Source: an uncultured archaeon
GTDB lineage: Archaea; Thermoproteota; Nitrososphaeria; JACIWG01
Reading direction: 5' to 3'
NCBI GenBank assembly: GCA_938034445.1
Contig: CALHLD010000002.1
Coordinates: 1-50,294, forward strand
Length of the DNA stretch: 50,294 bases
A program made the position numbers and the translations under genes. The notes beneath the pieces were generated by a model that was not told the origin of the DNA, searched no databases, and was given only the letters and a program-made list of their open reading frames with translations. Of the stretch, positions 44,234-50,294 are shown one piece after another. Each line of letters starts with the position of its first letter. Within the stretch, counting starts at the first letter, position 1.

Positions 44234-45591
44234 TATTTATTGACAGGGTTGATGAGTTAAAAATATTAAATGAGTGCCTACAGTCCAAAAAGTTCGAATT
44301 TATAGTAGTTTTTGGCAGAAGAAGGGTTGGAAAGACTGAACTATTAAAAGAGTTCATAAAGGATAAGACATCACTATATTTCCTCTGTTCAAACAGAAAG
44401 GTTACATATAACTTAAAAAAATTTTCTGAGAAAGTGTGCCAATTCATAAACATACCATCCGTCACATTTAACAGTTTTCAAGATGCATTTGATGCAATAT
44501 TAAGTAAAGTGAAGGAGAAGACTATAATAGTTATAGACGAGTTCGGATATCTTGTAAGAAGGGATTCGGGCATACTCTCAGATTTTCAAGAAATTGTAGA
44601 TGAAAAGTTGAAGGGGAGAAACATTATGTTGATACTATGTGGTTCAAGTGTTAGTATGATGGAGACACGTGTGCTAGGCTATAAATCGCCTTTATATGGA
44701 CGTGCCACAAGATATATTAAAGTTGAACCATTCGACTTCTTAACTCTAAAACTATGGTTTCAAAACACACCATATGAAGATATAGTAAAAATTTACTCCA
44801 CCACAAATGGTGTTGCAAGATATCTGGAATTTTTTAGTGGAAAAAATGTTGAAGAAGAAATTATAAAAAACTTCTTTGACCCATCGTCTTTTCTATTTGA
44901 AGACGCTTTAAGACTACTTTCTGATGAATTAAGAGACTATTCAACATACATTCAAGTTTTAGAAGCAATAGGACTAGGATATAATAGGATAAATGAAATA
45001 GCAGATTATGCATTTATACAGCCTAAGGACGTCTTCTTCTATCTTAAGGTTTTGTCTTCTTTAGGAATTGTAAAAAGAATAGTGCCCATATTTTCACCTA
45101 AAAGGGTGAAAAGAGGCCTATACATTATAGACGATAATTACTTTAACTTTTGGTTCAGATTTGTTTCACCTTTTCAGGCTGAGATAGAAAGTGGTATGCA
45201 AGAGGTTGCTGTAGAGAATTTTAAAAATAACTTTAATTCGTATCTTGGAATAGTGTTCGAAAAGATGGTGCAGCAGCTTCTCTACAAAAAAAGGATACTT
45301 CCATTTAACATCACCAAAATTGGTAAATGGTGGTATAAGGATAGAGAAATAGACCTGATTGCGGTAAACGAAAAAGGTAAGCAGGCGGCTTTTCTTGAAG
45401 TTAAATGGTCAAAGTTGAGAGATGAAGAAGCCCTAAAAATAATTGACAGAATTAAAAAAGCATGTAAGGAGATCGGATGGTTTAAAGATAAAAGAACTGA
45501 ACATTTTGGTGTAATCGCCAAAGAAATAGAAAATAAAGAAAAGTTAAGGAAAGAAGGTTATATTGTATTTGACCTAAAAGATTTAACATAA
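44224..45591 (+). CDS. Archaeal DEXX-box ATPase with C-terminal DUF234 nuclease-like domain
   Basis: About 455 residues from ATG 44224 (MNRIFIDRVDELKILNECLQ). The longer frame from 44185 starts upstream of the TATA box and is unlikely. Walker A is VFGRRRVGKTELLKEF, and Walker B/sensor is TIIVIDEFGYLVRRDSGILSDFQ with LILCGSSVSMM. A winged-helix region follows (about 255-310). The C-terminal DUF234 domain has FEKMVQQLLY and REIDLIAVNEKGKQAAFLEVKWS, resembling a PD-(D/E)xK nuclease core. These ATPases are numerous and often mobile in archaea; their role is unknown. It sits between the UxaE-like gene and its broken copy. Confidence 0.85.
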   Translation: MNRIFIDRVDELKILNECLQSKKFEFIVVFGRRRVGKTELLKEFIKDKTSLYFLCSNRKVTYNLKKFSEKVCQFINIPSVTFNSFQDAFDAILSKVKEKTIIVIDEFGYLVRRDSGILSDFQEIVDEKLKGRNIMLILCGSSVSMMETRVLGYKSPLYGRATRYIKVEPFDFLTLKLWFQNTPYEDIVKIYSTTNGVARYLEFFSGKNVEEEIIKNFFDPSSFLFEDALRLLSDELRDYSTYIQVLEAIGLGYNRINEIADYAFIQPKDVFFYLKVLSSLGIVKRIVPIFSPKRVKRGLYIIDDNYFNFWFRFVSPFQAEIESGMQEVAVENFKNNFNSYLGIVFEKMVQQLLYKKRILPFNITKIGKWWYKDREIDLIAVNEKGKQAAFLEVKWSKLRDEEALKIIDRIKKACKEIGWFKDKRTEHFGVIAKEIENKEKLRKEGYIVFDLKDLT

Positions 45592-45605
45592 TATTGGCAT
45601 TATCA

Positions 45606-45976
45606 GTCGTGGAATCGTTCAAAGTTTCTCGACTATATATGGAACTACTTCTAGAACTGTTAGCAAACTCAAAAGAAAACTAGGAAGAGAATGGTTTTTT
45701 AAAATCTTTGGTAACGTAAAAAACATATGTTGAGGAGTAGATAAGATAGGTTACACTACCCGCTAGCTAAGGACCAAAAGAAAAGTACAGAATATACTTA
45801 AAAAAAATTTGGGTAAGAACTTATTCAAAGAAAGGGATGGTAAGATGGTTTCTTCAGAAAAAAGATATTTAAAGGAAACTCTAGAAATCCTCTATCAAAA
45901 TGATAAAGAATTTAAAATGCAAGTAGATTAGGGTGTTAAAGCGCAAGCGTTAAGATTATTAGATGGTCTAAACTAT
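45606..45976 (+). pseudogene. Decayed duplicate of the 3' end of the UxaE-like gene
   Basis: The stretch aligns by eye with about 43550-43985. For example, ATATGGAACTACTTCTAGAA (45640-45659) matches 43586-43605 nearly base for base. AAGATATTTAAAGGAAACTC near 45863 matches the segment near 43852, and AGATTATTAGATGGTCTAAA at 45953-45972 matches the segment near 43953. Several in-frame stops and frameshifts interrupt it, and roughly 60 bases are missing in places. The 5' two thirds of a gene are absent. It overlaps the last bases of nrdG. It is the remnant of a tandem duplication or of a paralogue, with the ATPase gene now between the two copies. Confidence 0.75.
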
Positions 45977-46741
45977 TTTATCACCTAAACCGATTTCGAC
46001 CAATATTCCACGTACCACTTCTACGTCTTTAGACGAGGGATTGCAATGTTTTTGCGCCCATAAACTATTTCTTGTGATAGTGTAAGGTGGTCCCAAGATT
46101 GGGTTAAGTCGGATATAATATTCGCATTCTGCCCCCTCAAGTATGTAAAGGGCATCCTTTAATTCAGATTTAAACTCTTTAACATCAACTTCCTTTAATA
46201 TTGGCACTCTAACTTCTAACAAAATTTGTCGCTCACTAACAATCTTTAAGCCTTTAAGGTACTCTTTCCAAAGCCTCTCTGACTCTTTTCCAGTAAGCCC
46301 ATATAATTCAGAATGTGGTGCCTTTACATCTATCGCTATAAAATCGATTAAATTTCGTTCTAGCAGGTCCCTAATTTCTTTTGGAAAAGTTAAGTTTGTG
46401 TTAACGCCGATCCTAACATCGAATAAACGTTTTACATGTGCCAGCAATTTGATTAGTTCCCTAAACTGTAGAAGGGGTTCCCCTCCGGATACAAAGAAAT
46501 AGTCTACATATCTACTTGAAACGTTCAACTTTCCAATTAAAGCGTTTACATCTAAATTTTTACATAATTCTGGGCATGATTCAGCTAATCTGTAATTGTG
46601 GCAGAATGGACATTTTAGGTTACAGCCACATAGCCATAACGTGAACGCAACCTTTTTAAAAATGTCAACTAAACTTATAGACTTCCACCCTGCCCCATAA
46701 AGCACAATTTTACTAAGGTCTTCAAGGTAACTAGAATCCAT
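45968..46741 (-). CDS. nrdG: Anaerobic ribonucleotide reductase activating enzyme (radical SAM)
   Basis: 257 residues. The radical-SAM motif is CNLKCPFC, with C40, C44 and C47 binding the [4Fe-4S] cluster. FVSGGEPLLQF is the GGE SAM-binding motif, and IGVNTNLTFP and FIAIDVKAPHSELYGLTG continue the partial barrel. It is longer than E. coli NrdG (154) and resembles the archaeal/Thermotoga activase type. It makes the glycyl radical on NrdD. It lies 10 bases after nrdD on the same strand. The 3' end has been reached by the UxaE-like remnant, but the frame appears complete. Confidence 0.9.
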   Translation of the reverse strand: MDSSYLEDLSKIVLYGAGWKSISLVDIFKKVAFTLWLCGCNLKCPFCHNYRLAESCPELCKNLDVNALIGKLNVSSRYVDYFFVSGGEPLLQFRELIKLLAHVKRLFDVRIGVNTNLTFPKEIRDLLERNLIDFIAIDVKAPHSELYGLTGKESERLWKEYLKGLKIVSERQILLEVRVPILKEVDVKEFKSELKDALYILEGAECEYYIRLNPILGPPYTITRNSLWAQKHCNPSSKDVEVVRGILVEIGLGDKIV

Positions 46742-46751
46742 AATAATCTTC

Positions 46752-48593
46752 TCATAAAAGAGGATAATGTTTTCTTGTCTGAAACTCTCTTCTTCTATAA
46801 GGGTTCCAATTCTTTAAAGGTCTATAATATCCTATAATCCTACTCCAAACTTCAACCTTCTCGCTCCCACAAACTGGACAGCCTTCAAGTATGCCAACAA
46901 AGCCTTTACCACACTTTAAACAAACGGTAATTGCTGGAGTAAAACTCCAGTAAACGAGGTCCGAATTCACTAATCTCTTATTAAATTTAGCTAAAGCATC
47001 AGCATCGGGCTCCTCACCTAAAAAGATGTGCATCATGACACCGCCAGTGAAGCTCCTCTGAACTTTGGATTCAATCTCAATTCTATCGATTAAATCAATT
47101 TCCCCATAATATGGTGCAATACTTGTAGAATATACTGGATTTTTTGGCTCAACAAAATATTCTAAAATTTCAGGGTACTTAATTGAATCATTTACAGCAA
47201 GCTTTGCGGCAGCGGATTCCCCTGGAACCTCTTCCACATTCCATGGAATACTATCCTCAATCGTCCACTCTTTTGTCCTCTTAACAATATGGTCAACAAC
47301 TTCCTTCATCCAACTTGCAGCATTTAACCAGTCCCTGCTACTTCCATTAAACCATAAATTTGGTGAATTATAAAGAATGGCTACAGCCTCAGGCAAACCT
47401 AAAACCCCAACAGTATTAAAGTGTAGAAAGGGAAACTCGCTCATATACTCCAATATCATATAATACATTCCGGGAAAATCCTTTAACAGTTTAAGATAAC
47501 GTTCTCTCATCCATTTACCACAAACTCTTATATGCTCCAAAACCTCATCAAGTTTCTCATAAAATATTTCATCATTTTTTCCAGCCTCTAATACAATTCT
47601 CGGCAAGTTAACAGTAATAACTCCAATGGAACCAGTAGCATCAGGTATAGACCATAATCCACCAAACCCTCTTTTACTTAAATCGACAAAATTATAATCA
47701 AAAACATCACTCACATTAATATGATTAAGTTCCTTCATATCTATAGAAAGCCTACAACACATCGCATAGGTAGCATCAGGATCAATAACCCTACTATTAA
47801 GCCAATAAAAACTACCCTTCTTAGCGGCCGTAGAAAATATTGCATCAAAAACTTCAGAATCTTCATAAAGTATCCTACTATTGGCCATTAAAGTAGGTAT
47901 TGGGAAAGTGAATGGCTGACCAACGCCATCACCTTTGCCAAGAACATGAGCGAAAGCTAAAACAAAAAGTTTCGATTCATCAATAAACTCATTTAATAAT
48001 CCAACCTTCTTCCCGCCAACTACAGCCCATTCCTCTCCAAGCTTCCTCCTAGCAGCATCCAATAGGATAGTAAAGTTTGTAAAAGGAGTCTGCATACCAA
48101 TCCTACTAGGAAAGTTTAAATTGTAAACCAGCCTCTGAAGTTGTTGTTCGACATGCCTTAAACTTGCACCCTCATCCCTAACAAAAGGTCCAGCATATAA
48201 TTCAACACCCGAAAGAGCCTGCGCGCCACTAAAATAGTGTTGCATAGTGATAAGATAATTGGAAATTTGGTCAACAAAACTGTCCAAATGTTTAGCGGGT
48301 CTCGCAACAATCGTTGGAGTCTTAAGCCCAATCTCCAGAAGCCTCTGCAAACTATGTCCAGTACAATATGGGATATAAAGACAATGTGGAAGCTTATGAA
48401 TATAAATAAGACCATCATAATGCATCTTAACTGCCTCAGAAGATATTAGAAAAAGATATTTCATTAACTCCTTTTCTGCTACATAGGCAAAGAAGCCTGT
48501 AGGGCCTGGGCAACGATTAGCGTTTTCGTAAACTTCAAAATTTTCGGAATTATTATATTCTTTTACTGGGTCTCTTTTGCAAACTTTTTCCAT
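46752..48593 (-). CDS. nrdD: Anaerobic (class III) ribonucleoside-triphosphate reductase
   Basis: About 613 residues if it starts at ATG 48593 (MEKVCKRDPVKEYNNSENFE). A frame from 48620 exists, but its first codons fall inside a perfect palindrome next to the predicted transcription start. The body has the NrdD core including QTPFTNFTILLDAA and FTFPIPTLMANSRILY. The C-terminus has a zinc site, CLKCGKGFVGILEGCPVCG. It is followed by RIIGYYRPLKNWNPYRRREF, which holds the radical-bearing glycine, and a final RKHY. No N-terminal ATP-cone is present, so dATP inhibition through a cone is not expected. It makes dNTPs without oxygen and is cotranscribed with nrdG. Confidence 0.93.
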   Translation of the reverse strand: MEKVCKRDPVKEYNNSENFEVYENANRCPGPTGFFAYVAEKELMKYLFLISSEAVKMHYDGLIYIHKLPHCLYIPYCTGHSLQRLLEIGLKTPTIVARPAKHLDSFVDQISNYLITMQHYFSGAQALSGVELYAGPFVRDEGASLRHVEQQLQRLVYNLNFPSRIGMQTPFTNFTILLDAARRKLGEEWAVVGGKKVGLLNEFIDESKLFVLAFAHVLGKGDGVGQPFTFPIPTLMANSRILYEDSEVFDAIFSTAAKKGSFYWLNSRVIDPDATYAMCCRLSIDMKELNHINVSDVFDYNFVDLSKRGFGGLWSIPDATGSIGVITVNLPRIVLEAGKNDEIFYEKLDEVLEHIRVCGKWMRERYLKLLKDFPGMYYMILEYMSEFPFLHFNTVGVLGLPEAVAILYNSPNLWFNGSSRDWLNAASWMKEVVDHIVKRTKEWTIEDSIPWNVEEVPGESAAAKLAVNDSIKYPEILEYFVEPKNPVYSTSIAPYYGEIDLIDRIEIESKVQRSFTGGVMMHIFLGEEPDADALAKFNKRLVNSDLVYWSFTPAITVCLKCGKGFVGILEGCPVCGSEKVEVWSRIIGYYRPLKNWNPYRRREFQTRKHYPLL

Positions 48594-48602
48594 ACTATCA
48601 CC

Positions 48603-48640
48603 ATTGGATGGATTATCCATCCAATAATGTGTAATATAAG
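48603..48640 (-). promoter_or_regulatory. nrdDG promoter with 23-base perfect palindrome
   Basis: ATTGGATGGAT (48603-48613) and ATCCATCCAAT (48615-48625) are perfect complements around one base. On the minus strand CTTATATTA (48632-48640) is placed like a TATA box and predicts transcription from about 48610, within the palindrome. A GGTGAT element and the ATG at 48593 follow. This is the expected geometry of a repressor operator. It does not look like the bacterial NrdR box. Confidence 0.6.
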
Positions 48641-48816
48641 TTTTGCTTTAACCAAAAAAGCAAAAATCCTACTTTCCCTAAGAAATGCGTCTATGAATAT
48701 TTTCCATTCCTATAAAAATTTTCCAAAGTTATATCTTTTCTGGTAAATTATAAAAATGAAACAAATACTTTACAAGAAATAGTAAAACGTAAGCAGATGG
48801 TAAGCCTTAAAGTTAT
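48621..48816. other. Intergenic region between nrdD and the HEPN gene
   Basis: About 196 AT-rich bases between the nrdD promoter and the 3' end of the HEPN gene. It holds the nrdDG TATA element at its left edge. I see no coding frame, tRNA or further repeat in the rest. Confidence 0.4.
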
Positions 48817-49245
48817 CTATACTATTCTTAATTCTGAAAGAAGCTTGTTTACAATATTTAAAACATATTTTGCATCCGATAACGCTTTTTCCGCATCTTT
48901 TTCATTGAATATTTCTGCAGCCGTTTTGCCAACTGATTCTATTCCATAAAGACTTGGGCTTCTCTTATCCGCTAACTCTCTTGAAATTTCGCCAACCTTA
49001 TCAGCCTCTCTTCTAAACCATTCGGGAAACCTGTCCTTAACAGCCTTTAAAATTCTACTCATGTCATGCTCCTTAGGATATTCTACACCAACCGCCCTTA
49101 ATGCTGCCTTTAAAGAAAGTTCTACACATTCTTGACTATACCTAACCACATCAGGATATGAATGCTCCGAATAAGCTAGTTCCGCACTTTTAACTCTAAT
49201 CATAGCCCTCTTAAAATAGTCCTCCGCCAGCCTTGCAAATTTCAT
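48817..49245 (-). CDS. HEPN-domain protein, partner of the nucleotidyltransferase
   Basis: 142 residues, all-helical. FARLAEDYFKRAMIRVKSAELAYSEHSYPDVVRYSQECVELSLKAALRAVGVEYPKEHDMSRIL is the HEPN core as found in HEPN/MNT pairs. The strict R-x4-6-H RNase motif of toxic HEPN proteins is not clear: the nearest is R...EHD at about 52-62. Hence toxin activity is uncertain. Its start overlaps the stop of the nucleotidyltransferase by 4 bases, the usual two-gene arrangement in which the nucleotidyltransferase may modify and silence the HEPN partner. Confidence 0.82.
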   Translation of the reverse strand: MKFARLAEDYFKRAMIRVKSAELAYSEHSYPDVVRYSQECVELSLKAALRAVGVEYPKEHDMSRILKAVKDRFPEWFRREADKVGEISRELADKRSPSLYGIESVGKTAAEIFNEKDAEKALSDAKYVLNIVNKLLSELRIV

Positions 49246-49985
49246 AACTCTATCTCCCTCGACTTTTCAGGCACCGGACTTATAATCCAGTACCAGCTTC
49301 CATCAGGTTCCTCAAATCTTTTAGCCCCAATTTTTTCAAGCTTTATCTTAACTTCCTCTATCTTATTTAACATAATATTATTCCTATCGTATATTATTAT
49401 AGCCTCTTTTGCCATATCCAGATAAAATGGATGCGTAACATTAGCTTCCTCTTTATCTATCAGCAGAATATCTAAGTCTGCGTAAATATCATAATTCTTC
49501 CACAAATAAATTATAATATCATCCATCAACTTAAAAGACACAACATCTTGAATAATTCTCGTCCTATCACTATAATTTTTAGGCAAGTCCCTAGCCACAA
49601 CAAGCAAATCTATATCACTTTCAGGCTTAGCTGTACCCTTAGAAAGCGAACCAAATAATACAATAGACTCAAGTTTAGGCCCAAACACTTCAAATAATTT
49701 TGCCACAGCAAGCTCTAGCACAGGCAGTCTGTCCCTCTGTTTTATCCTATCCCTCCACACTAATCCTGAAACTTCCATTAAAGCTATAAGCGGATGTACA
49801 ACCCTATATACGCCCCTCTTCACTTTATCAATCCAACCATAATGAACCATTTTATATAGGAAAAGTGAAGCCTTTTTAGAATTTAAAACTGCCTCAGCAT
49901 CTTTTACTGTAAAAGGAATAAGGTTGAAGTATGAAAATAGAGTAAAGTACTTCTCCACCAACCAATTCGGTAAAGCTTTAGCCAT
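49242..49985 (-). CDS. Winged-helix/minimal nucleotidyltransferase protein (MNT antitoxin-like)
   Basis: 247 residues. Residues about 1-75 form a winged helix (LPNWLVEKYF, KDAEAVLNSKKASLFLYKMVHYGWIDKVKRGVYRV). The nucleotidyltransferase core is SIVLFGSLSKGTAKPESDIDLLVV (about 107-130), with Gly112-Ser113 and the DxD at 124-126. A further acidic strand is YADLDILLIDKEEANV. It is probably the AMP-transferring or DNA-binding partner of the HEPN protein directly downstream. The ATG at 49985 is preceded by a GAGGAAAG-like site. A strong TATA-like CTTTATATATTAAA on the minus strand (about 50054-50067) lies upstream. Confidence 0.82.
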   Translation of the reverse strand: MAKALPNWLVEKYFTLFSYFNLIPFTVKDAEAVLNSKKASLFLYKMVHYGWIDKVKRGVYRVVHPLIALMEVSGLVWRDRIKQRDRLPVLELAVAKLFEVFGPKLESIVLFGSLSKGTAKPESDIDLLVVARDLPKNYSDRTRIIQDVVSFKLMDDIIIYLWKNYDIYADLDILLIDKEEANVTHPFYLDMAKEAIIIYDRNNIMLNKIEEVKIKLEKIGAKRFEEPDGSWYWIISPVPEKSREIEL

Positions 49986-50294
49986 ATCAAAAAGTTTTCT
50001 TTCCTCTTCTAATAAATTTTTCTTATAAGGTAATAATCACCTATCAAGTAATGTTTAATATATAAAGTTATCATGTTACTAAAATAGGGATAGTGAACGC
50101 ATAAACCATCTTTTTTCCATTTAGGATGGCTGCCGAAGGCTGAAGGTTCGACTAGCATACCGTATTCTACCAAAATCCTGGAAAAAATACTATATCAGGA
50201 AACCTATTTAAAACGAAAATGTTTGCTTTAAACCATTCTTCTTGCAATAGATAGTACTTGAGCGTAGTGGTGCCTATGAAACCTGGAAGTGATG
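49986..50294. other. Upstream region of the MNT/HEPN pair, right edge of the window
   Basis: About 309 bases without a confident gene. The minus strand has a TATA-like element near 50054-50067 for the nucleotidyltransferase gene. A minus-strand frame of 54 codons (TTG at 50173 to TAG at 50009) begins MVEYGMLVEPSAFGSHPKWK and could be a small or broken gene, but the TATA element falls inside it. The segment 50123-50160 is richer in G and C than its surroundings and could be part of a structured RNA. I could not identify a tRNA. Confidence 0.3.

Noticed and set aside
48158-48418. 86-codon minus-strand frame inside nrdD
   Set aside because: It lies entirely within the conserved nrdD gene in another frame; its hydrophobic translation is a by-product of AT-rich codons.
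50140-50160. tRNA-like GGTTCGAC on the plus strand
   Set aside because: The bases either side cannot form a five-pair T stem and no acceptor, D or anticodon stem could be drawn.
1-50294. CRISPR array, insertion sequence or attachment site
   Set aside because: No regularly spaced repeats, transposase or integrase genes, or terminal inverted repeats were found anywhere in the window.

Overview
The window is AT-rich, densely packed DNA from an archaeon. Support comes from archaeal TATA boxes 25-30 bases upstream of many leaderless starts, an archaeal Pus10 pseudouridine synthase, a Mrp/MinD-type HypB next to HypA, tandem DUF131 membrane proteins, a DEXX-box ATPase with DUF234, and split pyruvate:ferredoxin oxidoreductase and transketolase genes. 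Flavodiiron protein, four-subunit POR, class III (anaerobic) ribonucleotide reductase and hydrogenase maturation genes suggest a strict anaerobe, probably of the TACK/Thermoproteota side. The lineage is inference; no rRNA or tRNA gene was recognised.

Layout. 1-4.9 kb: a partial zinc-ribbon gene, an AN1 zinc finger/M50 membrane protein, a DUF72 protein, a glyoxylate-carboligase-like ThDP enzyme and a flavodiiron protein. 5.0-7.9 kb: porGDAB. 8.0-14.3 kb: a nucleotidyltransferase-like protein, small membrane proteins, nfnA-nfnB-pus10, and a metallo-beta-lactamase-fold protein. 14.4-20.5 kb: an unrecognised protein, a 713-residue transaldolase-like protein, an orphan MalK-type ATPase and two 2-hydroxyacid dehydrogenases. 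20.6-22.3 kb: hypA, archaeal hypB and a methyltransferase.

22.4-42.4 kb is an amino-acid biosynthesis block. tyrA, ilvD and ilvE come first. A long minus-strand operon then runs from a split transketolase through aroF, aroB, aroD, aroE, aroK, aroA and aroC to chorismate mutase. The transketolase supplies erythrose 4-phosphate and the rest convert it to prephenate. Divergent from it is ilvB-ilvN-ilvC-leuA-leuC-leuD-pheA. leuB, ilvA and the trp genes are not in the window. 42.5-50.3 kb: a UxaE-like epimerase, a DEXX ATPase, a decayed second copy of the epimerase, nrdD/nrdG, and a nucleotidyltransferase/HEPN pair.

The most interesting sequence is the leader of the ilv-leu operon. A TATA box is followed at the expected start site by an 18-codon reading frame (MPTTWAISLSQIILLCIC). 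Its stop codon runs into a perfect 8-bp hairpin followed by four T residues, and then a very strong ribosome-binding site in front of ilvB. This resembles amino-acid-responsive attenuation, a mechanism I do not know to be established in archaea. The facing aro operon begins with a winged-helix DNA-binding domain fused to the transketolase N-terminal half. Other items are a glyoxylate-carboligase-like enzyme that keeps the canonical glutamate, and operator-like palindromes at the ilvD/ilvE, nrdD and ATPase promoters.
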